A stretch of 64,000 nt of DNA from Morchella semilibera. Its lineage: Eukaryota; Ascomycota; Pezizomycetes; Pezizales; Morchellaceae. The position numbers were made by a program, and so were the translations under genes. Of this stretch, positions 9,293-19,282 are shown one piece after another. The DNA lies in the NCBI GenBank assembly GCA_009192285.1, contig CM018603.1, forward strand, positions 4,270,588 through 4,334,587. The letters are read 5' to 3'. The notes under the pieces are model-generated. The model was not told the origin of the DNA, ran no database searches, and saw only the letters and a program-made list of their open reading frames with translations. The first letter of the stretch is position 1. Each line of letters starts with the position of its first letter.

Positions 9293-12200
9293 ATGGATGA
9301 TACAGAACATGATGCAGATCTTCAGCATGAACTGGACAAGATGGAGCGATTGTTTGAGGAAAACAAAAAGAGGCTCCTTGAGGCTCATGAGCAAAGAAAA
9401 CGCATGGGGGCTTTGTCCGGTTTGGGGTCCTAGTTAGATCTAACTGAGCTTATTTCCATACTAACGGGATATGGATACAGAAGCCAGCAATCCTCATGTG
9501 TCAACTGCACCTCCGGACAGCCAGCAACCAAGCGTAGGACCTCGTACAGGTCCAACTGGAACACGAAGAGATGACGGTATCGAACCACACGGAACACCGG
9601 ATGCGTCTCAGTCTCTCCATCACTCTCAACGGTGCCAGATCACGAATGGCTCCAGACAGACTGAGACTCTCAAAGCCAGTTGGAGGAGGGACGACGGAAG
9701 GGTTGAGGGTAATACAAACTTCCACAACCGCGACCATGGCGACAGCCGCGATGACCACAGTGACGATCACCGCTATCCACAGGATGAACGCAACCGTGAC
9801 GAAGAACGGGACCGCACCCACCGCAACTACAACCGTGGTTATGGTCGTGGCAATGGCCGCTCGACTGCAAATAAATACCCAGAAGACCCCTGAGACACCA
9901 ACCGAAACGCCAAATCATCGAACCAGTCAAACCTACGCAACCCAAAACCAAGCACTAACAAGGGATCGACATCGGTCCCAAAAAACAATAATAGATCAGG
10001 TACAACAAGTCGACAACATGGTGCACGGCCCCATCAGAATGAAATCGGATCAGACTCGGATTCGGACGGCGGCATCGATATCCCTCAAAGATTAAAACCT
10101 GGGCGCAAAAAAACCAAAAATTCTATCAATAACGCAGATTTCAGGCGAGACCTAAACGAACGTATGGGTATCAACCACCGCAACCCAAAAGTAACGGCAC
10201 GCAGAAAACGTGAGCGGCGACGTTTTGTTCTATATCATTGTATCAAGCGCGATCTATATCTTGACGAACCGTTCACCTCATATCCATTCGAGACTAAGAT
10301 GTATCCCACTATCAAACATATAGCAGACATCGCGCCTTTGAACTGGCAATGGGATAGGATAACAGTTCGAAACATTATCAGAACCATTTGTTGGGATAGG
10401 GTTCGTACGATTAATCGACGGGAAAATTTCGATGATGATTCCGATGACGAGCCATCGGCAAAGAGGCGGAAGGTGGATGGTCAACGGAGTGAAGCTGACC
10501 GGATGAGAGACCGGGAAAGGGCGAGGATTCGAGACCGGGAGAGAGTGAGGGAGTGGGATTTGGGAATGGATAGGGATAGGGATAGGGAGCGAGAAAGGGA
10601 GCTGATTAAAGAAAAAGAGAGAGAGACCCAAAGGGATATAGATAGGGAGAGGAATAGAAAGGGTAAGGCGCGGCTCGTGGAACGAGTAAGAGATGCAACA
10701 AAGGAGCCATCACGACCCCATATCTCGAATATCAGACGGGAACCACAACCTCAACACCAGACAGCACCGCGTAAAAAGCCGGCATCACAACAGCGCAAAA
10801 CCACATTATACCCTACTAGTCCCTCTCGACCCCCTTCACCTCCGCGGGATATCCCGAGCACGAGTCCAGTGCCAGAAGACCAGAACGACAGTGCGGCTGA
10901 TAATCCTCAAGAGGATATCGAATATGTGTGGGAAGAACCTGATTTTGATAACCCTGAGAAATATTACAAAATAATCCACTATGCAAGAGGGGGGGTATCT
11001 GTCGGCAAACATCTAACATTTAAGGAATGGAAACAATACCTTGAACTAACAGTTAAACCGGGCGAGATCATTTGTTATAGGTCGATGGATCGAGGGGATA
11101 AAAGGGCGAGGGCATGGAAACCGGTCAAGTATAAAATTGAATACGAAAATATGCTTTCTAAATACAGCAGTGCTGGTATTGAAATCCGGGAGTTTAATGA
11201 GGTCTGTGTTCCCGCAATTATGGACACCCAATATAATATGAACTAATAATTGCATTTTAATACAGGATGAATGGTTCCGATCTGATTCAGACCTCGAGTC
11301 GGAGCCAGAATCCGTGTCGGAACTGGTTCGTTCTTCGCCCCCTCTCTATTATCATTAACGAACCCAAAGTCCTCGAGGGCTATATTGTCCGAAACGACTG
11401 AATATAAGAATATTGGTTCGACTAACATAAATGCTATTATAGTATGACAAACCTGACAACGGTGAAGGAGGACAGAACATAAACAAGACCGTACCGTTAA
11501 AACCCAAGCCTCTACAACCACAGGAGAAATCCCAACCTTCCCATCCAGCGGCAACAGCCACCAAAGGCAAGCGAACAACAACCCCGGCACCCCCGAAGGT
11601 ACCAAAACCAGCCCCCGCATCAACATTACCAAAGGCTCCTAAAACTGTGCCTCTGCAAAAGGTCTCGGCAAAAGATAAGGAAATCCAGGCTATCGGGGCC
11701 GCCGCACAAACCAAATCGAAAAGAGGAGCTCAAATGGCAAGTATCTCTGGAATCACGGATAAGGCTGATAAGGCGGTAACCAAGGGTCCTGATATATCCC
11801 CTAATTCTGCTAATGATACCATTCCCGTTCTTAATAGACCAAGGAAACGTGGTAGGCCGCCAGGGAAAAAAAAGGACACTGCTGATAAAGGACCCACTCC
11901 AGCTAGGAAAACAACAACAAACAAAGGAAAATCCCCCCGGAAAGGTGCCAGCAAGCCGCCTGCCAGTCAGAGTAAATCTGCCAGGAACGACACTAACAAC
12001 ACAGAAAGACAAGATACCGGAGAGTCTAGCGGTGTTGCCAATAATCCCAACAGTACCGGTAATGCGGGCGGACAAACTGCCCTCTCAACAGGACCTGGAG
12101 ACTCTACTGGAGGAGATGTTGGAAGGAAGCTTACCAGAACTGGTACTGGAGGACAGTCAAAGGGACCTGGAAAACCCCCACCAAAAGAAGGGTCTAATGC

Positions 12201-12561
12201 AGAAACCGAAGAAGAAATGGAGGGATCTGTGGCCGGAGAAATAGGGAAGGAGACATTTACACAAAATGACTTAGGTATTGGGGAGGAGGAGCAGGAGAAT
12301 TGTGATGCAGCGGAAGAAATAGAGCCTAAAAACGGCGACACACAGACACAGACTATTCGACGTTCAGGCCGTCAAGGGAAGAAAAGTAGGAAAATCCAAT
12401 ACGAGGAGGAATATAGGCAACAGGTACAGGGCGCTAATGGTTTATTAAGAGCAAAAAGGCAATTGAGGACGGAATGGAAAGAGTTCAAAGAGAAAAACCC
12501 ACCAGGATATGTACTATCCCTTGCCCACCCAAATATGTTTACGAACACTTACTTACATTGA
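9293..12561 (+). CDS. Disordered, AT-hook protein of element 1 (candidate TNPA-like partner), multi-exon
   Basis: Proposed exons: 9293-9419 (42 residues, coiled-coil-like: ELDKMERLFEENKKRLLEA), 9481-11201, 11266-11325 and 11443-12561. Introns are 61, 64 and ~117 nt; the first two show CTAAC and CTAAT branch-like sites, the third CTAAC. The long exon is one frame from 9471 to 11246 apart from a TGA at 9891-9893. It carries a basic block, a charged RD/RE tract (about 10490-10680) and a more ordered segment (EYVWEEPDFDN to EIREFNEV, about 10920-11200). The last exon is Lys/Pro/Thr-rich, with a canonical AT-hook (RKRGRPPGKKK, near 11845) and a basic end (RRSGRQGKKSRK). AT-hooks bind the minor groove of AT-rich DNA. 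The divergent position beside the transposase, and the dyad array just downstream, suggest a terminus-binding accessory protein. That role is inference; I recognise no family beyond the AT-hook. The ORF could also be read as starting at ATG 9471. Confidence 0.6.
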
Positions 12562-12750
12562 ATCAGATCAAATATCTTTCGCAAAATACAACATCCGGGA
12601 CCTAAATGTAATATTTGATATATGCTTAGAGAGACAACACGGGGAGGAATGGAGGGAGGATTTACAAGGGACATGATGTCTTTGATTTGCTTTTTTGGTC
12701 CCAGGTGAGAGTAGCTCACACAATTATATAGAATAAACACTTAGTTCGCT

Positions 12751-13241
12751 TGTGCTGTAAACACAACTATATGTGCTGTAAACACAACTATATGTGCTGT
12801 AAACACAACTATATGTGCTGTAAACACAACTATATGTGCTGTAAACACAATTATATGTGCTAGTATACCGGCAGAATACCATACAAATGTATGCAATAAA
12901 ACACAGATATATGTGCTACTGACGCACCAATTTTGTGCTATAAACACCATGATTTTGTGCTATACACACAGACATATGTGCTCTCTACACTACAATTTTG
13001 TGTTTTCCACACAGTTATATGTGTTTTTCACACAACGAGTTTGTGTTTTTCACACAAACATATGCATTACTTACACAAGAATCATGTGTCTTAAACACAA
13101 TTATATGTGTTACTAACGCATTGATTTTGTGTTCAAACCAATCGCTTACTACGTGTCTCGCTTATAAGGTCACACATATATATGTGTAACCTACACAAAA
13201 CACTAACACATAAGTACTGCGTTACTAACACACATAATTTT
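12751..13241. repeat. 21-bp-period array of TGTG/CACA dyads (subterminal repeats of element 1)
   Basis: Five near-identical 21-bp units at 12751-12855 each contain TGTGCTGTAAACACA, an imperfect palindrome (TGTG-N7-CACA). Diverged 21-22-bp units continue to about 13135 (TGTGTTTTTCACACA, TGTGTCTTAAACACA, TGTGTTACTAACGCA), and looser copies run to 13241. The spacing is about two helical turns, so a bound protein would sit on one face of the DNA. The small ORFs read across this tract are artefacts of the repeat. Confidence 0.8.
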
Positions 13242-13548
13242 GTACCACGGTGGGATGCATCGAAAGATGCATTAAATGCAACGAAGGGTATTAATGCATC
13301 ACAGCAACGAATTTGCTGATGACACCAACACATTTACTGATAATAGCATGGCTGGGAAGATTGAAATCATATAGCATGGTGTAATAGATTAGCTCTTCAG
13401 TAATCTAGTATAATGATTCAAGTTCAATTCTCTAACAGCTTTCTTCTTTCCCAGGAAAATTTTCTATGTCCTGATTAGACCGATGCATTATGAAATGATA
13501 CATTTTAGATTCATATGCTGATCTATTACGTGGGGTGGTAGAGGACCT
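13242..13548. other. No gene seen; element 1 right flank
   Basis: Contains GCAT-rich short repeats (GATGCATC, AGATGCATT) and an A-box/B-box-like pair near 13371 and 13428 whose spacing is too long for a tRNA. No coding signal. Confidence 0.4.
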
Positions 13549-13612
13549 CTTATATAAGGGTAATCTCTATAACAGTACGAAATTCCGGCCCACCGTTATA
13601 GCAAGCTTTCGC
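13549..13612 (+). repeat. Fragment of hAT-like MITE family E (right end)
   Basis: TTATATAAGGGTAATCTC through CCGTTATAGCAAGCTTTCGC matches the right half of the family E copies at 13696-14152 and 15326-15745. The left half is missing. Confidence 0.55.
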
Positions 13613-13695
13613 TATTATTATTCTTATTAATGCCTAGCGTAGGCCATGTAGGTTATTTGCCCTGCCTGGCTAGATGATATTATCTCTGTTTGGTG

Positions 13696-14152
13696 CTGCG
13701 AAAGCTTGCTATGGCGGTACCTTCTCTTCTATGAGGGTGATCTCCCTATCACCGTAGCACTCCCCGGTCTTTGCCTGACCGCCAGCACCAGTGCCTCTTA
13801 TATAACGGTAATCTCTGTATCTCCTCTGTAGGTGAAGCTGCAAATATTCAAGGAGGCCGCATAGTGCACCGTGCGCCCGGCGGCCCCCTAGGGGTTCGCC
13901 GTCTATATTTCTAAGCACTGGTTCATGGTTGTCACGTTGCGGAGCCACCCTGCCCCCTCAAAAGCTGGCAGCACCCAACCACCAGTGAAAGAGACAACGG
14001 CACAAAGGTCCGGTCCCGAGCGCACCGTTATCCCATAAACTGCCGTTCCTGAGACCCGACCGCAAGGTCCAGGACAAGTACCATCGAACCTATTAGCTCG
14101 TTAGAATTCTGGGAAGGGGCGTCGACGGCTTGGGATAGCAAGCTGGCACTGT
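13696..14152 (+). mobile_element. hAT-like MITE family E, copy 1
   Basis: The left end GCGAAAGCTTGCTATGGCGG and right end GATAGCAAGC..GCACTGTA are inverted. Other copies show CAGYGAAAGCTTGCT/AGCAAGCTTTCACTG ends, i.e. hAT-style CAGTG termini. No coding capacity. It sits against SINE-like sequence on both sides, as copies 2-4 do. Confidence 0.55.
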
Positions 14153-14187
14153 AGTAGGGGCCGCTAGGGCCCTTTTCCGGCGGCTAG

Positions 14188-14690
14188 AAATGTTCGCAAC
14201 GGTCAGGTCCGGATTATAGATTTCTATAGATAACTTGGCAGTACCTCCACACTGGACGGACTATATGGTCATGGTCCGCCCAGTCCCTGACTTTGCCAGG
14301 ATTATGGATAAGGCGCCGGACCATAGATATGTGTGGGTCATGGGTGGTCACTCGGTTTTGGCGACTAAATTGATATGTTTTTTTTGTTTTTTTTGTTTAC
14401 TTCATTAATTACAGGACTAAATTGATACCCTGTACAAAATACATGTGTGGGAACGATAGATCAGTGCTAGACGTCAATGCGGGGCTGTAGATGTCAATGC
14501 GGGCTGTAGATATCTACACGGCAGCCCCACAGCCTATGCCAAGCTACAACCCTATAATCCAGACTACAGCCGGTAGTCCTAGCCCAATAGCCGGTAGTCG
14601 GTCCCGTGTACGTGCTCAAGACCGACTACAGACCGTAGCCGGTCCGGTCCTTACCCCCAGGACCGACGGACTGCCCCATTGCGAACGCCG
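14188..14690. mobile_element. hAT-like MITE family K, copy 1
   Basis: Inverted ends TGTTCGCAACGG and CCATTGCGAAC. The interior matches the reverse complement of 26006-26681. The SINE flanks repeat GCTAG/GCTGG, suggesting a short target duplication. Copy 2 ends in CAGTGTTCGCAACAG, a hAT-like terminus. No coding. Confidence 0.55.
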
Positions 14691-14787
14691 GCTGGTGCAC
14701 ATGGGCCGCGCTGGTGCTAGGAGGCGCAAATGATGGCTGCTCGCCAAGTGGGGGATGGGCCCGGTGGCCTGAGTCGGCATCTGATCG

Positions 14788-15206
14788 CGGGGTTCTCAGT
14801 GATAGTGCGGTGTTGTAATACATATCGGTAAAACTCGCTATAAGTACAGTGAGTAGAGTACGGTATGATGATCTTTAGGTAATGATAGGTAGTATATGGA
14901 TTTTATCTGTATCGATAATAGCATGAATATCATGGTAGGGACTTGAGAAATAAATCTTCATTTACCCTTACTAACCTCGATCTATGCAGTTCATATCAGG
15001 AAGAGGAGCTCGAGGAAAAGGAAAACCTGGATTTTGCCCCCGGAACAATTCCAGGAACATAAGCCATCACTCGTTACAGTATGATATATGATAGTTGGTA
15101 TGATAAGGATACCATGCATGCAGTTCGATAACCACCGCAGCTAGTATAGAACAGTGGGTACGGTATGGCATGGAAATCATACTGATACGTACCATTGGGA
15201 ACCCTG
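14788..15206. mobile_element. hAT-like MITE family B, copy 1, with 8-bp target duplication
   Basis: Ends CGGGGTTCTCAGTG and CCATTGGGAACCCTG are inverted around the consensus CAGGGTTCTCAATG. Flanks TCTGATCG (14780-14787) and TCTGATTG (15207-15214) are an 8-bp duplication with one change, as expected for hAT. It lies inside a SINE copy. The interior is non-coding and is shared with copies at 25596-25980 and 36027-36580. Confidence 0.75.
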
Positions 15207-15325
15207 TCTGATTGCAGCGGTTGCAGGTTTGGACCCGCCCCACCTTTCTAACAGATATAGGAAGCGTTGGGCGGGTGGCTCATGTAAGTCTTTTGTCCTG
15301 GGCAGGTAGATTCTCTCGCTTGGTG

Positions 15326-15745
15326 CAGCGAAAGCTTGCTGTGCCTTAATCTCTTCTATAAGGGTGATCTCCCTGTAACGGTACAGTACACTCTCGTTAT
15401 AAGGATACGCTCGGGACTAAAAATACATGTATGTATCCTTATAGGGAGTTATCCTAATACGAAGTGAGAGGATGCTAACAATGGCACCTGCGGACCGGTT
15501 AATTGGTTCCTTATAATGGGGATATCACTCTCTCAGATATCCTCATATCGAGAGTCTACTGTAGCACTTCTCGGTCCCTTTTGCCTGGCCTTCAGCACAA
15601 ATACCTCAGATATAAGGGTAACCCCTCATTAACGGTACAAAATTCCGGAGATAACAGAATCTGTTAGTAAAGCTACACAAAATTTGCTTCTTCTTGGGGG
15701 GTCAGCATTTTACTGCTAGACTAAGAGATAGCAAGCTTTCACTGT
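15326..15745. mobile_element. hAT-like MITE family E, copy 2
   Basis: Ends CAGCGAAAGCTTGCTGTG and AGATAGCAAGCTTTCACTG are inverted. Inserted in a SINE body after the TTGGTG that also precedes copies 3 and 4. It contains an internal ~150-bp segment not found in other copies (ATAAGGATACGCTCGGG...GTATCCTTATAG). Non-coding. Confidence 0.55.
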
Positions 15746-16130
15746 AGTCAGGGCACGTTACCAGCGCTGCTAGTCCACATGTGGGCGAACCGAGCTAGTG
15801 TCTGCCGAGTTGGTGGTAAGAAGCACAGAAGAGGACGGGTCTGCAAGACGTGGGGGGATAGCCTAGTTGCCTAAGTTTGGCATCTAATTGCAGCAGCTCC
15901 AGGCTCGGACCCCCCACCTTCTAACAGATATTTTCTAGAAGGCTTTGGGCTGGTGGCTCATGTAAGTCTTTTGTGCTGGCTTGATAAGATTCTTTTGCTT
16001 AGAAATGGCTCTGCGGACGAACCGCGGCGGCTATGCCCGTCGTGTGCATCTCGCCGAGTGATGCATTGGTGATGGGGGCGTGCTGCGGTGCCGCAGGTGG
16101 GCTAACGCTCGGAGCTGTGGGGGGGTGGTT
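15746..16130 (+). mobile_element. SINE family F, copy with alternative 3' part
   Basis: CAGGGCACGTTACCAG and CTAGTCCACATGTGGG form the 5' part. The A box is at ATAGCCTAGTTGCC and the B-box-like GGCTCGGACC follows about 41 bp later. The 3' part after TTTTGCTTAG differs from the common type and matches about 19965-20050. Diverged and non-coding. Confidence 0.6.
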
Positions 16131-16281
16131 TCTCCCCAGTGTTTGCAATGGGACGTCGGTTTACCGGTGAAAACCGGTACAAAACTAAATAAGAGCGAGA
16201 CAGTTAGTACAGTTCAAGCTTCAGGCGATGGTGGTCATGATGGGTCATGATGCGCCCTAAACCGATACAAACCAACTACTT

Positions 16282-17262
16282 TACCGCCAGCCCACATGTT
16301 ATTATCAGCTTGATATAGTGTTGTTAAACAGGATATATGGTTGATTTGGCGTTTCATATGATATTTTTTATCATGCCTCGTTGAAGCTAACTTTCGACTC
16401 AGTCTGGTATTTATATCGTATGAAGTCATGTATAATACTGATTTTACTCACTGAAAAACCCAAATGCGCAGGTAGGCCAGTATTCACACTTGCCCTACAT
16501 AGGGAACCTTCACAGATTAAATTCTTATTTGTTTCACGATTTAATACTATGCACAGGTGTCTAAAAAATTATATTGCCAGCTTGCCTACCTCGTTGCGTG
16601 TTCTGTATGGTGCTCAACAGTACAGTACATTACAGTACAATGCTTGATTCCGCCCGGCTCGCTCGTTTGGATTCGCTGGATTGGGTGCCTAATTCACCGA
16701 TTAGCTTGTATCCTAATGATGACGATAATTGGTTTGGGTGGAGGGGGGGCATAGGTGGAGCCATAGAGGTGGGGCCGTAGAGATGAAGCCGTAGAGATTG
16801 CGCTAGCTGTAGAGATTCGCTGCTTGATTCGCTGTCTGCTTCACCGATTAGCCCATGCCAATGTCTGGATGATGGTAGGATGCTTAATTGCAGTGGAGGT
16901 GAAGGCATAGGGATGAAGGCGTAGAGATGAAGGTGTAGAGATAACGGTGTAGAGGTGAAGGTGTAGGGAAGGTGTAGAAGGAAGGAAGAACGTGATATAT
17001 CTCCAAGTCCTCAACCCTAACCCTCATTCCCGCTGAGATTTTCTAATAATCTAATTTCTCCGTGAATGATTCACTCCTAATTAGGTATGAACAAAAAAAA
17101 AACTCTAATTAGGCCTGATTGATATGTGGATAGGCCCCAAATATCAGAGTTATCGCCCAATCAGGAAAGATTGAGGGTGATTCTACATCTACAGCTCATA
17201 TCACGCTCTAATCAGACCTGGCTCTCAAGGTCAGTCTGGTACTTTTATACGGACTGGCGGTA
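16282..17262. mobile_element. TACCGCC-ended modular element (family A), copy 1, 981 bp
   Basis: Starts TACCGCCAGCCC and ends GGACTGGCGGTA, inverted. Inside are blocks shared by all copies: a TTTGGCGTTTCATATGAT segment, a GATGCGCAGGTAGG-type segment, a degenerate minisatellite of TTCGCTGGATT/GTAGAGATGAAGG units and an AACCCTAACCCT block. TA flanks the inverted CCGCC on each side, so a TA duplication is possible. No transposase. The autonomous partner is unknown. Confidence 0.6.
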
Positions 17263-17263
17263 A

Positions 17264-17685
17264 TGTAACTAAATGGTACGGAATATTCTTCCGCCGCCTC
17301 CGGCAGAACATTTGCCCTCCGGAGCAACAAAACAGCAGCCAAGAACCCTAACCCACTTGCCATTTAGATAAATGGTATTACCGGGTTAACCATTTTGGAA
17401 GAGCTGGTTAAATAGTTAGTACGATTCTGAGTCCCTTGTGGTACAGGTAGTAACAATACGGTGGCGTTTTCATAATGGTATCAACCATTGCAAACACTGT
17501 AAATTCCTCCATCGAGGCGTGGTTAATTGGATCACGGAATGTCACTCTTTTAGTGATTGGGGTTTCTGGAGCTTTGGAAGCTCATGAGACGGCGGCCCCG
17601 CTTTTGGTGGGTGACGGGAACTTTACAGCCGGTACTGTGGAGTTCGCCCTGCATAGGCCGGGCTCCATCATCATGCGGCACGCCA
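17264..17685. other. No gene; includes repeat segment shared with 20975-21105
   Basis: 17570-17700 resembles 20980-21105 (CTCATGAGACGGC, GGTGACGGGAA, TCCATCATCATGC, CCAGCGGG in the same order). It is probably an older repeat associated with the SINE tail. Short ORFs here are unsupported. Confidence 0.45.
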
Positions 17686-17809
17686 CCCAGCGGGGTTCGC
17701 CTTCAGCTTCAGGTTCGGACCCCCCACTTGCTAACAGATACTTCCAAGTAAGCTTTGGGCGGGTGGCTCATGTAAGTCTTTTGCCCTGGCCAGGTATCTT
17801 TTTTGTTTG

Positions 17810-18272
17810 GTGGGATGCTTGCTGTGGCGGTACCTTTTTATGGGGGTGGTCTCCCTATGACGGTGGCACCTCACGGTTTTTGCCTGGCCTTCAGCACCAG
17901 CCGGCACCTCTTGTATAAGGATAATTACTCTATCTCTTTTGCCGGAGGAGCTGCCAACATTGAAGGGGGCTGCATAGCACACCGCGCACCCGGGGTCTCC
18001 CCAGAAAAACGACGTCTGTACTTCCGGGAACTAGTTCATGGTTGTCACTGGCCTCTCAGAGGCTGGCAGCATTTAATCACTGGTAAAAGGGAGGGATAAT
18101 GGCACAGGGCCCGGGTCCCGAGCGCACCGTTATCCCCATAAACCGCCGTTGCTGACACCCGACCGAAAGCTCCACCAAACCAACAAGTGCCATCGAATCC
18201 ATCATCACTAGCCACCTGCTGGAATTTTGGGGAGCGGTGTCGGCAGTTTATGGGGTGGCAGGCTTTCACTGT
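17810..18272. mobile_element. hAT-like MITE family E, copy 3
   Basis: The left end is degraded (GGGATGCTTGCTGTGGCGG), the right end is GGCAGGCTTTCACTGTA. The interior has the family's GGTGGTCTCCCTATGACGG and GCATAGCACACCGCGC blocks, in the same order as copy 1. Non-coding. Confidence 0.5.
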
Positions 18273-18366
18273 AGTATGGAGCCGCCAGAGCACCTCCCCG
18301 GAGGCTAGTCCACATGCGTGCGCCGCGCTGGTGCTAAGAGGCGCGAAGGATGGCTGGTCGCCAAGT

Positions 18367-18735
18367 CAGTGTTTCCAACGGTTTTAACCAGTTTGTATTT
18401 TCAGCAAAGCTGGACTAAACTAAACTGAACTAAAAAAAAATGCCCTGCAACTGAACCGGCCGAACAGGAACCGGTATATGGTGCAGAACCGTTCTGAGGT
18501 CCTGGCGCCGGTATAGCAGAAACTATACAGCAAAGGTGGTCGGGGTTAGGGTCCCTTTTGGGTGTGGTGTTAGTGGTTTGTATGAGAAGATCCAGCGGCA
18601 TACAAAACCGGTTTTACCCTAGCCTAAAACTGAACTGAACAAAAGAGAGACGACAAGACTGCAGTGAACTATCTTGTTAAACGGTTCTAGTAAACCGGTC
18701 CGAACCGGTAAACCGTAGAATCATTGCAAATACTG
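18367..18735. mobile_element. hAT-like MITE family C, copy 1
   Basis: Begins CAGTGTTTCCAACGGTT and ends AATCATTGCAAATACTG, inverted with mismatches. Both arms are rich in AACCGGTT and AACTGAACT motifs. No clear 8-bp duplication. A longer copy is at 20132-20967. Confidence 0.55.
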
Positions 18736-18935
18736 GGCTGGCCTAGTGGTCTAATTCCAGCAGTTGCAGGTTCGGACCCCCACTTTTCTAACGGATATAG
18801 GGAGCGTTGGGCGGGTGGTCCATGCAAATCTTTTGCCCTGGCTATTTTTCACTTGGACATGGCGTGGCGCGGGCCGGGTCCGAGTATCATGTAGGACATC
18901 ATCTAGCGGGATCCGCCTTGACCGTTAAGGAGGTT

Positions 18936-19282
18936 TCGCAGCGTCTTTTCAGATAGGGGATGCACATACAGGCTGCAGGACCTATGTGCAAAAATGAACA
19001 AGCAGGCAGTGGGTAAAAATGAGGTTTTGCTTCCCTCGCATCCGACAGTGCGCCAAGTATGCCTAGTGAATTGACTACTCAACTCTGGGAATGCTTGTAG
19101 ATGTAGCTATGCAAAAACTCGCGTTGTCTGATGCAGACCTTAAGCTGATACATCCGCTTATGATATACTGACGCTTGGTATCAGACAACGAAAAAACTGA
19201 CCTACTTGCGGACTTCATGCACCCTAACTATGCGAAAACCCCGTTGTGGGACGCTGCGAAACCTCTCTATTCCACAGAATGT
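18936..19282. other. No gene seen
   Basis: Only a 10-bp inverted pair (GTTGTCTGAT at 19123, ATCAGACAAC at 19180) stands out. No coding signal or recognised repeat. Confidence 0.4.

Larger units (their letters stand above)
4913..13254. mobile_element. CACTA-like (CMC superfamily) DNA transposon, element 1
   Basis: A Tnp2-type transposase gene on the minus strand and a divergent plus-strand AT-hook protein gene share a ~300-bp promoter region. A dense dyad-repeat array lies past the plus-strand gene, which is where En/Spm-type elements carry transposase-accessory binding sites. The ends are uncertain. The right candidate is GTACCACGGTGGG (13242-13254) and the left candidate is CCCACGGTAC (4913-4922), right against the gypsy LTR. 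They are inverted but differ by a 3-nt gap. No matching array is seen on the left, so the true left end may be lost or lie beyond the gypsy insertion. Confidence 0.6.
14153..15325 (+). mobile_element. tRNA-derived SINE (family F) split by two MITEs
   Basis: SINE pieces at 14153-14187, 14691-14787 and 15207-15325 are collinear with intact copies such as 31540-31840. They run from the GGCGGCTAG 5' segment, through the degraded tRNA-like head, to the GTTGGGCGGGTGGCTCATG body. MITE K1 and MITE B1 separate them. Confidence 0.65.
17686..18935 (+). mobile_element. SINE family F copies split by MITE E3 and MITE C1
   Basis: The SINE body (17690-17809) is interrupted by E3. After E3, a SINE 5' part (18273-18366) is interrupted by C1 exactly before its tRNA-like head, which resumes at 18736 (GGCTGGCCTAGTGG, then GGTTCGGACC). 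The 3' end reaches GCGGGATCCGCCTTGACCG at about 18925. Confidence 0.6.

Noticed and set aside
9571-10095. 174-residue plus-strand ORF rich in Thr/Met
   Set aside because: Overlaps the AT-hook gene in another frame. The 9471 frame continues through 9891 to 11246 with better coding character.
12741-12950. Minus-strand ORF with repeated HIVVFTA units
   Set aside because: A translation shadow of the 21-bp array: the period of 7 codons equals the DNA repeat.
13371-13437. tRNA-like gene with TAGCATGGTGT and GTTCAATTC boxes
   Set aside because: Box spacing of ~57 bp without a credible variable arm, and no acceptor stem pairing; I could not fold a tRNA.
16995-17025. AACCCTAACCCT/GGGTTAGGG blocks in family A repeats as telomeric or interstitial telomere DNA
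   Set aside because: Only about two units each, always at the same module position within family A copies; part of that repeat, not a telomere array.
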